Shown here: positions 51,715-59,202 of the stretch, one piece after another
Numbering within the stretch: position 1 is the first letter of the stretch
Layout of the letters: each line of letters opens with the position of its first letter
NCBI RefSeq assembly: GCF_028288185.1
Contig: NZ_JAQBOF010000040.1
Span: 186,001-250,000 of the forward strand
Source: Mucilaginibacter sp.
GTDB lineage: Bacteria > Bacteroidota > Bacteroidia > Sphingobacteriales > Sphingobacteriaceae
DNA: 64,000 nucleotides
Reading direction: 5' to 3'
The notes under the pieces: model-generated
Database searches by the model: none
What the model saw: only the letters and a program-made list of their open reading frames with translations
Told to the model about the DNA's origin: nothing
Made by a program: the position numbers and the translations under genes

Positions 51715-53076
51715 TTACACAGCCATGCTAAATAATTGAGTTTCGGGTTTGTCTGCCCATAAGCGTTCGTCAAGCGCCATGCAAATATTACGCAAAAATG
51801 GCTTGCCCGATTCGGTGATTTTTACACCCCATGAATTAAGTTCTATTAATCCATCATCGGCCAACGGCTGTAATCTGTCAATGCCGTTAAATATGGCAGC
51901 GCAAGGTTGGGTGTGGTGATTCCAGGCAGTATAGCCTTTGCACATAATATTCAGAATGTGCTTCCTAATAATTAGGTCCTCTCCGGTTAATATATGCCCT
52001 TTAACAACGGGTAGTTTATCTTCGTTCATCAACTTTAAATATTCTTCGACCGTTTTAACATTTTGGGCATAGGCATAGCAGGCATCGCTAATTGACGATA
52101 CGCCCAAGCCTATCAATAATTGAGTGTTTTGGCTGGTGTAGCCCATAAAATTTCGATGCAATTTCCCTTTTGCTTGTGCAACCAAAAGCGCATCACCGGG
52201 CAGCGCAAAGTTATCCATTCCTATTTCCTGGTAACCATAACCTTTTAAAAGGCTTCGGCCTACCTGATGTAATTTGGTTTTTAGTTTTGGCTCGGGCAGG
52301 TCAAGCTCTGTAAACTTACGTTGCCCGGGTTTAATCCAGGGTACGTGTGCATAACTGTAAAATGCAATCCTGTCTGGTTTTAAGTCGGCAACCATATTCA
52401 TGGTATTTATTAAACCGTTAAGTGTTTGTAAAGGAAGCCCATATATCAAATCATAATTAATGGATGTATAGCCAATCCTTCGCGCCTCAAGCGTTACAGT
52501 TTGTACTTGTTCAAATGTCTGCTTCCTGTTGATGATGAATTGTACTTTGGGATCAAAATCCTGGATACCTAAACTGATCCGACGAAAGCCGAGATGATAT
52601 AGCGTTTCTAAATGTTCAGTAGTCGTATTACCGGGATGGGCCTCGAAACTAAACTCGGCCTGGCAGTGGACAGTTGAATGTTCAAGTAAGCCTGAAAGAA
52701 GTAATCCAAGATGCTTTGCGCTAAAAAAAGTAGGTGTGCCACCACCAAGATGAATTTCACGTATAATTGGTTTATGCTCCATTACCTCACCATATAACTG
52801 CCATTCTTTTAACAAAGCCGCGATATAGGGCGCCTCTACGCCATGATTTTTAGTGATGCGGGTATTGCAACCACAATAGGTGCAAAGGTCTTCACAAAAG
52901 GGCAAATGGATATACAAGCTTATGCCATCATTATCATTGCATTCGGCAAACGCCCATTGTACACGATTTTTCCAGGCAGCATTAGTAAATTTGTCGTTTT
53001 CCCAATAAGGCACGGTGGGGTAACTGGTATAACGTGGTGCCGGCACATTATACTTTTCTGTAAGATAGTTAGGCAT
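51715..53076 (-). CDS. hemN: HemN, oxygen-independent coproporphyrinogen III oxidase
   Basis: The ATG at 53076 (MPNYLTEKYNVPAPRYTSYPTVPYW) is the family's normal start; the track's 53148 is upstream. The 453-aa radical-SAM enzyme has FCEDLCTYCGCNTRI (C-x3-C-x2-C for the 4Fe-4S cluster), EIHLGGGTPTFFS, FSFEAHPGNTT, GIQDFDPKVQ and YDLIYGLPLQTL. It makes protoporphyrinogen for haem without oxygen. It lies 10 bp after the truncated LDH and both are downstream of FNR-type box 7. hemN is a classic FNR/ANR target. Confidence 0.95.
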   Translation of the reverse strand: MPNYLTEKYNVPAPRYTSYPTVPYWENDKFTNAAWKNRVQWAFAECNDNDGISLYIHLPFCEDLCTYCGCNTRITKNHGVEAPYIAALLKEWQLYGEVMEHKPIIREIHLGGGTPTFFSAKHLGLLLSGLLEHSTVHCQAEFSFEAHPGNTTTEHLETLYHLGFRRISLGIQDFDPKVQFIINRKQTFEQVQTVTLEARRIGYTSINYDLIYGLPLQTLNGLINTMNMVADLKPDRIAFYSYAHVPWIKPGQRKFTELDLPEPKLKTKLHQVGRSLLKGYGYQEIGMDNFALPGDALLVAQAKGKLHRNFMGYTSQNTQLLIGLGVSSISDACYAYAQNVKTVEEYLKLMNEDKLPVVKGHILTGEDLIIRKHILNIMCKGYTAWNHHTQPCAAIFNGIDRLQPLADDGLIELNSWGVKITESGKPFLRNICMALDERLWADKPETQLFSMAV

Positions 53077-53086
53077 GATGTAATGT

Positions 53087-53542
53087 TTATTGAATTGGGC
53101 CCTTAGTTGTAGGCAATACCCGGCAATTGTTTGCACAAGCGCAGGCATTGCCTACACATTTGTTGGCTTGCCATAAATCAAGGTTGGTAATGGTTTGGGC
53201 TGCAGCATCTTGTAATGCTTGCTGAGTCAGGTCTTCCTGTGTGGGGTATAAGGGGATATTTGCCACCTTAATACCATAGGCGGCTGCGGCTTTTGTATCT
53301 ATGTGGCCCATCTCGGCCGATCTGGTAACTATATATTTTATGCCAAACCCGGCCAGTTTCTCAATCACCAATGCCGAAACATCATCATCAGCAAACACTA
53401 TTACAGCATCTTTGCCTTCTGCATAAATTGCAGTATTTATACCTAAAGGATTAGCAATAAGCGTAATATCATGTTTTTTTTGATTTGCCTTTGCCAGGAA
53501 TTCCTTTTCGAAATGCTTTATATTGTATGCAACCGCTTTCAT
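53087..53542 (-). pseudogene. Internally deleted D-lactate dehydrogenase
   Basis: The 151-aa ORF starts like a D-2-hydroxyacid dehydrogenase catalytic domain (MKAVAYNIKHFEKEFLAKAN, IVFADDDVSALVIEKLAGFGIKYIVTRSAEMGHIDTKAAAAYGIKVANIPLY) and then jumps to what looks like the family C-terminus (TQEDLTQQALQDAAAQTITNLDLWQANKC). The whole NAD-binding Rossmann region of roughly 190 residues is missing, in frame. The end carries a Cys motif CVGNACACANNC. The reading frame is intact, so a short protein may still be made, but it cannot bind NAD and should not be an active dehydrogenase. Confidence 0.75.
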
Positions 53543-53613
53543 TAGCTTTGTTTTTATCTAACAAAACTATCGCTATTGCTTCATGTATAGTATGAGAAGC
53601 GTCAGTAAGAAAA

Positions 53614-53627
53614 ATGACCTTTATCAG
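53614..53627. promoter_or_regulatory. FNR/FixK-like box 7 (ATGAC-CTTT-ATCAG)
   Basis: Centred 78 bp before the deleted LDH/hemN operon start and overlapping the last codon of the REC-FNR gene. Weaker match (final G). Confidence 0.45.
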
Positions 53628-54676
53628 TTTTTCATTTTGGCAAGCTTATTTATATCAAGGATGGTTATGGCGCTGCCTTTTTTATCAATTAGTCCCTCAT
53701 CTTTAAAGTCAGATAAAGTACGGCTAACTGTTTCGGTGGCCATACCGGCCATGGCAGCCAGGTCTTCTCTTGATATCTTAAAAGATTCGCCCTCGGTAAC
53801 ATGCTGCCGCGATAAACGAACCATAGCTTCGGCCATGCGCTTTCTAACAGAATGATAAGCTAATTGTAACAACTGTTCTTCTTTTTCGCGGATATCATTT
53901 GATAATAGTTTTATAAACTCGCGTGCAACAACGGGATACATATTTAATAGTTGTTCCAGTTGGTCTTTTGGGATAAGGCATAGTAAACTATCCTCTAAAG
54001 CCGTCGCCGTATCAGTATAATCTTCATTGGCTAACATAGCGTGTATCCCCAGGTAAGTATCAGGCCCATAAATACCGGTCATTAGCTCGCGTCCATCTTC
54101 GGCCAGTTTAATAGTTTTTACACTGCCATTTATTAATAAATAAAGGCCATTGCCCTTATCGCCTTCGTAATAAATAACCTGGTTTTTTTTAAATTGCCTT
54201 ACTTTACGTTCCAGTATAATTTTTTTCAACTCAGCAAGCCCGTCATTTTTAGCTATCAATGTACTTAAATTGTCTAACGATTTGCTATAAAAAGCTTGCT
54301 GTGTTTCCCTTTTTTTTAACCGGCTTTCAATAGCATTAAGCAGTTCCATATCATCAAAAGGCTTGGTTAGGTAATCATCGGCACCCATTTCCATCCCTTT
54401 GCGTAAGTCAACGCGTTCTGCCTTTGCTGTTAAAAATATAAACGGAATGGCTGCGGCTTCCGGCGATTTATTAAGCATATATAAAACGCCATACCCATCA
54501 AGCTCAGGCATCATTATATCGCATAATATAATATCGGGTAAATTTTTTATAGCCAGGTCAACGCCAATTTTGCCATTATTTGCAGCGTAAACCTGGTAGC
54601 CCGCCAATTCCAGTATTTCTACCACATTTTCACGGATATCGTTATTGTCCTCTATTATCAATACTTTTTTACTCAT
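53624..54676 (-). CDS. Receiver-cNMP-HTH fusion: FixJ-like REC joined to FNR/Crp effector
   Basis: The 350-aa protein joins a response-regulator receiver (about 1-120: LIIEDNNDIREN acidic pair, phospho-Asp in IILCDIMMPELDGYG, FIFLTAKAE, YLTKPFDD) to a complete Crp/FNR module: cNMP-like beta-roll (about 150-260: KKNQVIYYEGDKGNGLYLLINGSVK) and HTH_Crp (about 290-340: ISREDLAAMAGMATETVSRTLSDFKDEGLI). The recognition helix E-x-x-SR spacing is as in FNR, which contacts TGA half-sites. No N-terminal FeS cysteines are seen, so the signal must come by phosphorylation. Its start overlaps the FixL-like kinase stop by 4 bp. Confidence 0.93.
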   Translation of the reverse strand: MSKKVLIIEDNNDIRENVVEILELAGYQVYAANNGKIGVDLAIKNLPDIILCDIMMPELDGYGVLYMLNKSPEAAAIPFIFLTAKAERVDLRKGMEMGADDYLTKPFDDMELLNAIESRLKKRETQQAFYSKSLDNLSTLIAKNDGLAELKKIILERKVRQFKKNQVIYYEGDKGNGLYLLINGSVKTIKLAEDGRELMTGIYGPDTYLGIHAMLANEDYTDTATALEDSLLCLIPKDQLEQLLNMYPVVAREFIKLLSNDIREKEEQLLQLAYHSVRKRMAEAMVRLSRQHVTEGESFKISREDLAAMAGMATETVSRTLSDFKDEGLIDKKGSAITILDINKLAKMKN

Positions 54677-55860
54677 GATACTGGAAATGATATGGTAAAT
54701 AATGTGCCTTGATTAACATCGCTTTTAAAATCAACCGTTCCTTTCATTAAGTCGGCATAGCGGGCTACTATATTTAAGCCCAAACCTGTACCCGGTATGT
54801 TGCCGGTATTGTGCGCACGGAAAAAAGCTTCAAATAAATGTTTCTGGTCTGTTTCGGGGATGCCTATACCGTTATCCCTGACGGTTATGATACAATTATC
54901 CCGATTTATCTCGGTGTTAAATTCAATAAAAGTGTTTTCGCCAGAGTATTTAATGGCATTAGCAATAAGATTGATAACACAATTTTTTAACAGGTTTTGA
55001 TCAAGTGTGATCATGCTTTTTAACCCTGTGTGTTGATAGATGATGTTTTGGTTTTGCTTAGCAACCATTTGCATCTCCTCAGTTATTTCTTCGGATAGTT
55101 TAACCAGGTCAAAGCTATTAAAGGATGGTTCAACCTTACCAGCTTCTAATTTTTCTAAAGACAGGAAGTCATTTAAAATAGTTGTAAGGTTTCCTACCGC
55201 GCTTTTAATACGCGCTACGTGCTTGGTAATATTTGGGCTATCAAAGGGAGCGGCGTATTTATCAATTAATGAGGCAGATAATTGCACAGCACTTAAAGGT
55301 GTTCTAAACTCGTGCGATGCCATAGACACAAAGCGGCTTTTCAGTTGGCTCAATTCTTTTTCTTTTTCTAATGATTGGCTAACTTCCTCTTTTGCTTGTT
55401 GCAGCGCGTCCAGCGAACGTCGTAAGGATGACGTTCGTTCCTCAACCAGTTCTTCTAAATGTGTTGCGTATTCTTTAAGTTGCTCTTCGGCTTCTTTTTG
55501 TAAACTAAGGTCATGAATAAAGCCGGTAAAAATTTTACGACCAGAATATTGGACTTCGCTAACGCCTAATCTAAACGGAAAACGGGTGCCATCTTTTCGA
55601 AGCCCCGTTACTTCGCGCCCGATGCCAATAATATGTGGTTCGTGGGTGCGCTGGTACCTGCCTATATATTCATCGTGCTGCTCTCTATCCGGCGGAGGCA
55701 TTAACATAGAAACATTGTTGCCTATTACGTCTTCCTGGGTATAAAGAAATAGTTTGCATGCTGCCGGATTGATCGACTCAATTTTTCCCCTATCGTCAAT
55801 AGTTATAATTCCATCAATAGCATTATCTATTATAGCTTTTAACAGCGCAGCGTTTTCCAT
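54673..55860 (-). CDS. FixL-like haem-PAS histidine kinase (oxygen sensor)
   Basis: The 395-aa soluble kinase starts with one PAS domain (about 5-120) very close to rhizobial FixL. PPDREQHDEYIGRYQRTHEP and HIIGIGREVTGLRKDGTRFP keep the haem-ligand His (H62, equal to His200 of B. japonicum FixL) and the signal residues R68, H76 and R82 (Arg206, His214, Arg220) at the same spacing. A coiled coil leads to the H-box (MASHEFRTPLSAVQLS) and the HATPase (VRDNGIGIPETDQ, GTGLGLNIVARYADLMKG). There is no TM helix. It is the partner of the REC-FNR fusion, whose start overlaps its stop by 4 bp. Residue numbers for FixL are from memory. Confidence 0.93.
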   Translation of the reverse strand: MENAALLKAIIDNAIDGIITIDDRGKIESINPAACKLFLYTQEDVIGNNVSMLMPPPDREQHDEYIGRYQRTHEPHIIGIGREVTGLRKDGTRFPFRLGVSEVQYSGRKIFTGFIHDLSLQKEAEEQLKEYATHLEELVEERTSSLRRSLDALQQAKEEVSQSLEKEKELSQLKSRFVSMASHEFRTPLSAVQLSASLIDKYAAPFDSPNITKHVARIKSAVGNLTTILNDFLSLEKLEAGKVEPSFNSFDLVKLSEEITEEMQMVAKQNQNIIYQHTGLKSMITLDQNLLKNCVINLIANAIKYSGENTFIEFNTEINRDNCIITVRDNGIGIPETDQKHLFEAFFRAHNTGNIPGTGLGLNIVARYADLMKGTVDFKSDVNQGTLFTISFPVS

Positions 55861-55946
55861 AATTGATTATATCCTTCGTATATGATAGCTGTCACAAATA
55901 TGGACAATGTATATCACACAAAATATAATATTTTTCAAGTAAAAAA

Positions 55947-55960
55947 GTGACAATTATCAT
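55947..55960. promoter_or_regulatory. FNR/FixK-like box 8 (GTGAC-AATT-ATCAT)
   Basis: 93 bp before the FixL-like kinase ATG on the minus strand and about 152 bp before the adh remnant on the plus strand. Suggests autoregulation or former adh control. Confidence 0.6.
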
Positions 55961-55963
55961 TTT

Positions 55964-55977
55964 TTGATCTGAATCAT
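55964..55977. promoter_or_regulatory. FNR/FixK-like box 9 (TTGAT-CTGA-ATCAT)
   Basis: Only 17 bp (centre to centre) from box 8. It matches the FNR consensus at nine of ten half-site positions. Confidence 0.6.
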
Positions 55978-56105
55978 AGCTACTACCGCCTTATCATTTT
56001 TTTTAATGATAGCCATCAGTTTTTTCCAGCGTACGATCTGGCAACCTTTGGCACAGAAGCTTAATAGCAAACCATATTTAATTGTCATCTGCTAAAAAAT
56101 ATATT

Positions 56106-56177
56106 ATGATACCTAAAAAAATGAAAGCCGCAGTGATTCACCGGTTTGGTGCAACGTTGCCTCCTCGCCCAAAATAG
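56106..56177 (+). pseudogene. N-terminal remnant of a zinc-type alcohol dehydrogenase
   Basis: The 24-codon ORF MIPKKMKAAVIHRFGATLPPRPK ends in TAG. MKAAVIHRFG is the common start of MDR-family Zn alcohol dehydrogenases, many of which sit in low-oxygen regulons. The rest of the gene (about 320 codons) is absent, replaced by sequence leading to tRNA-Ser. It stands downstream of boxes 8 and 9, which would have been its promoter sites. Confidence 0.6.
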
Positions 56178-56234
56178 CGATCAAAGAGGATAGCCCTTTT
56201 TTGTTGCGAATAGTGAACAATAGTCATTTGACTT

Positions 56235-56281
56235 AAAAGATAAAAGCCTGCAATTTTTTGATTTGCAGGCTTTTATCTTTT
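56235..56281. terminator. Hairpin terminator beside tRNA-Ser
   Basis: A 19-bp perfect stem AAAAGATAAAAGCCTGCAA / TTGCAGGCTTTTATCTTTT with a 9-nt loop. It is placed to end the minus-strand tRNA-Ser transcript. Confidence 0.8.
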
Positions 56282-56297
56282 TTGAAATTGAAATCAG

Positions 56298-56385
56298 CGG
56301 AGAGGGAGGGATTCGAACCCTCGATACACTTTTGGCGTATACACACTTTCCAGGCGTGCTCTTTCGACCACTCAGACACCTCTCC
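56298..56385 (-). tRNA. tRNA-Ser (anticodon GGA)
   Basis: The minus strand folds as a class II tRNA: acceptor GGAGAGG / CCTCTCC, D arm GTCTGAGTGGTCGAAAGAG, anticodon arm CACGC-CTGGAAA-GTGTG (anticodon GGA), long variable arm TATACGCCAAAAGTGTATC and T arm GAGGG-TTCGAAT-CCCTC. The length is 88 nt. CCA is not encoded (GCTGA follows). ORFs 56181..56483 and 56233..56448 in the track are translations of this RNA gene and are not real. Confidence 0.95.
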
Positions 56386-56437
56386 GTATAAATGGATTGC
56401 AAAGGTAAAATAATAATGCGTCCGCAGCGTACAAAAA

Positions 56438-56466
56438 AAGCGGGGCACCCGTTAAATGCCCCGCTT
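56438..56466. terminator. GC-rich hairpin upstream of tRNA-Ser
   Basis: Stem AAGCGGGGCA / TGCCCCGCTT with a 9-nt loop. The T-run is on the minus-strand side, so it would terminate a minus-strand transcript, though no minus-strand gene is seen upstream. Confidence 0.55.
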
Positions 56467-56674
56467 GTATAAAAAATAACCAAAAACTATATTATCACTT
56501 TAATTACAGTGCGTACCTGCAATATCAATGCACTATATAGAGTGTTTGGCGGGCAATTAGTTTAATTGCGGTCAAAATTTTTATGGTAATAATGCAGATA
56601 AACTTTTTTAGCTTATGTTTGCTACAGTTAGCCAGACAAGCAGTTTGGCATACATATAAAAGCCTGCAATTTTA

Positions 56675-57646
56675 ATGTTGAGCATCAACGAGATCAAAAA
56701 ACCCATTGCTGCTGATATTGATGTTTTTGAGGAGCGTTTTAAAGCCTCCATGCAAAGCTCAGTACCGTTGCTTGACCGTATTACCCATTATATAGTAAAA
56801 CGCAAAGGCAAGCAAATAAGACCCATGTTTGTCTTTTTTTCGGCAAGTATTTGCGGGGGTATTAATGAGTCCACCCATCGTGGCGCGGCTTTGGTCGAGT
56901 TACTGCATACGGCTACCCTGGTGCATGATGATGTGGTTGATAACTCCTACCAACGCCGTGGTTTTTTCTCTATCAACGCTTTATGGAAAAACAAAATAGC
57001 CGTTTTGGTTGGCGATTACCTGCTATCAAAAGGATTATTACTGTCCATTGATAACGGCGATTTTAAGCTACTTAAAATAGTATCAGAAGCGGTAAAGCAA
57101 ATGAGCGAGGGCGAGTTGCTGCAAATAGAAAAAGTGCGCCGTATGGATATTGGCGAACCGATTTATTATGATGTTATCCGCCAAAAAACAGCATCATTGA
57201 TAGCTGCTTGTTGCGCTTGCGGCGCGGCATCTGCCGGGGCTGACGAGGAAACTATTGAGAAAATGCGCCTGTTTGGCGAGAAGATAGGCATAGCTTTCCA
57301 AATCAAAGATGATATGTTTGATTTTGGCACAGATGATGTAGGTAAGCCATTAGGCATAGATATTAAAGAAAAGAAAGTTACCCTGCCGTTGATCTATGCA
57401 TTAAATAATTGCGATGCTGCGGATAAAAAGAAAATGATCAACCTGGTGAAGAATCATAATGACGAGCCGGAAAAGATCACCGCCATTATTAACTTTGTAA
57501 ACCAAACCGGAGGGCTACAGTATGCCGAAACCCAGATGCAAAAGTACCGGGATGAAGCCTTTGAAATATTAAACACCCTCCCCGAGTGCGATGCGCGTAC
57601 AGGGCTTGCACAATTAGTGAGTTTTACAACAGAAAGAGATAGATAG
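56675..57646 (+). CDS. Polyprenyl diphosphate synthase
   Basis: The 323-aa trans-isoprenyl synthase has the first Asp-rich motif LVHDDVVDNS, KGKQIRPMFVFFSA, GDYLLSKGLLLS, QMSEGELLQIE and the second Asp-rich motif FQIKDDMFDFG followed by GKPLGIDIKEKKVTLPLIYAL. It builds the long isoprenoid tail of menaquinone. Its last base is shared with the GTG start of the TerC gene, so the two are coupled. An 18-nt word in its leader repeats one arm of the tRNA terminator hairpin. Confidence 0.93.
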   Translation: MLSINEIKKPIAADIDVFEERFKASMQSSVPLLDRITHYIVKRKGKQIRPMFVFFSASICGGINESTHRGAALVELLHTATLVHDDVVDNSYQRRGFFSINALWKNKIAVLVGDYLLSKGLLLSIDNGDFKLLKIVSEAVKQMSEGELLQIEKVRRMDIGEPIYYDVIRQKTASLIAACCACGAASAGADEETIEKMRLFGEKIGIAFQIKDDMFDFGTDDVGKPLGIDIKEKKVTLPLIYALNNCDAADKKKMINLVKNHNDEPEKITAIINFVNQTGGLQYAETQMQKYRDEAFEILNTLPECDARTGLAQLVSFTTERDR

Positions 57647-58692
57647 TGGCAAACGAACTTTTATTTATTGCAGGTTTTTTAGTTTTCATTTTTATAATGA
57701 TGGCTATGGATCTGGGCCTTTTTGGCAAATCTGATAAACCGGTTAGCCTTAAACAAGCTGGCTTTATGAGCGCGGTTTGGGTTGCCTTTGCATTAGGATT
57801 TTATGTGCTGATTTTGAACTATGGCGATTTACTGCACCACATTGACAGCTTTGCCGCGTTACAAAATATCAACACCGAAAATTTCCATAATTTAAAACTA
57901 AACGCAAATGATTTTGCGGGTAGCCTGGCGCTATACCGTAAAAATTTGGGACTTGAGTTTATTACCGGCTATGTGGTAGAGTATGCGCTATCTGTAGATA
58001 ATATTTTTGTGATGGTACTGATCTTTACGGCCTTCGCGGTTAATCCAAGACATTACCATAAGGTGTTACTATGGGGGATAATTGGCGCGGTGGTAATGCG
58101 TTTCCTGTTCATATTTGTGGGTGCTGCTTTAATTGAGGAGTTCCATTGGATACTGTACCTGTTTGGTGCGTTCCTGGTATATACCGGTGTTACCATGTTT
58201 ATTAACCGCAATCAGGAAGAAAACATAGATCCCGAGAACCATAAAGTGGTTAAGCTGGCATCAAAATATTTTTCTGTTCACCCTAAGTTTGAGGGTAATA
58301 AGTTCTTTGTTAAGATCGATAAGAAAAAACTGATCACCCCGCTATTTTTAGTGCTGCTGATCATTGAAGTTACCGATTTGGTTTTCGCTGTCGATTCTAT
58401 CCCGGCTATATTCTCAGTAACTAAAGATCCATACATTGTGTTCTTCTCTAACATATTTGCCATAATGGGCCTGCGTTCCATGTTCTTTTTACTGGTGAAT
58501 ATCATTGATAAGTTCCATTACCTTAAAGTTGGATTGGCTGTATTGCTGACCTTCATCGGCTTAAAAATGCTGGCTGCCAATTATGTGGATAAGATAGGGC
58601 TTACCACCAGCAGGTCGCTATTGGTTATTTTGGGTATATTGGTGATAAGTGTTGTAGCATCGCTAATTTTCCCAAAAAAGAAAGAAACATAA
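57646..58692 (+). CDS. TerC/Alx-family integral membrane protein
   Basis: The 348-aa protein starts at GTG (57646) overlapping the upstream TAG by 1 bp. It has about nine TM helices and the TerC blocks EFITGYVVEYALSVDNIFVMVLIF and LVLLIIEVTDLVFAVDSIPAIFSVTKDPYIVFFSNIFAIMGLRSMFFLL with conserved acidic residues in the membrane. Alx/TerC proteins take part in manganese export and metal loading of exported proteins. It is followed at 10 bp by the truncated haemoglobin gene. Confidence 0.92.
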   Translation: MANELLFIAGFLVFIFIMMAMDLGLFGKSDKPVSLKQAGFMSAVWVAFALGFYVLILNYGDLLHHIDSFAALQNINTENFHNLKLNANDFAGSLALYRKNLGLEFITGYVVEYALSVDNIFVMVLIFTAFAVNPRHYHKVLLWGIIGAVVMRFLFIFVGAALIEEFHWILYLFGAFLVYTGVTMFINRNQEENIDPENHKVVKLASKYFSVHPKFEGNKFFVKIDKKKLITPLFLVLLIIEVTDLVFAVDSIPAIFSVTKDPYIVFFSNIFAIMGLRSMFFLLVNIIDKFHYLKVGLAVLLTFIGLKMLAANYVDKIGLTTSRSLLVILGILVISVVASLIFPKKKET

Positions 58693-58702
58693 CAATATCA
58701 TT

Positions 58703-59185
58703 ATGGAAGAGAACAATAAAACTGCTGTTCCGTCATTGTTTGAATGGGCCGGAGGTATGCCCGCTTTCGAAAACTTGTTTGATAAATTTTACGATCAGGT
58801 ATTAGCCGATGATATCCTGGAGCCGGTATTTAAGCATATGTCGGCACAACACCGGCAGCATGTGGCACATTTTGTGGCCGAGGTTTTGGGCGGACCTAAA
58901 TTATACAGCGAATCTGAAGGCAGCCATTTCCAAATGATACAAAAGCACGTGGCAAAGCACTTAACCCAGCAACACCGCAAACGCTGGATGGAGTTGTTAC
59001 TTGAAACTGCTGATGAACTTGAATTGCCCGATGACCCTGAATTCCGCTCGGCGTTTATGGCTTATTTAGAATGGGGAACGCGTATAGCTGTTTTAAACTC
59101 AAATTTGGATAGCGTTGACGAGGACCCCGACATGCCCATGCCAAAATGGGGCTGGGGTGTACCCGGTGGCCCTTATATTGGTTAA
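58703..59185 (+). CDS. Group II truncated haemoglobin
   Basis: The 160-aa protein has the trHb II pattern: SLFEWAGGMPAFENLFDKFYDQVLADDILEPVF, HVAHFVAEVLGGPKLYSES, GSHFQMIQKH with the proximal His and QQHRKRWMELL. It binds haem and oxygen or NO. It stands between terC and cdaA in a short plus-strand run (gaps of 10 and 17 bp). Confidence 0.88.
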   Translation: MEENNKTAVPSLFEWAGGMPAFENLFDKFYDQVLADDILEPVFKHMSAQHRQHVAHFVAEVLGGPKLYSESEGSHFQMIQKHVAKHLTQQHRKRWMELLLETADELELPDDPEFRSAFMAYLEWGTRIAVLNSNLDSVDEDPDMPMPKWGWGVPGGPYIG

Positions 59186-59202
59186 AAATATTAACTTCGT
59201 AA

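Larger units (their letters stand above)
55861..56297. other. Gap with two FNR-type boxes and a decayed adh start
   Basis: Between the sensor kinase and tRNA-Ser. It contains boxes 8 and 9, a 24-codon alcohol dehydrogenase remnant (56106-56177) and the tRNA terminator hairpin. No other gene is seen. Confidence 0.6.

Noticed and set aside
55040-55516. 158-aa plus-strand ORF
   Set aside because: Antisense shadow of the FixL-like kinase; Ser/Cys-rich with no plausible start site.
56181-56483. ORFs of 100 and 71 aa on the minus strand
   Set aside because: They are translations of tRNA-Ser and its terminator (the SRVRIPPSP-type peptide is a known tRNA artefact).
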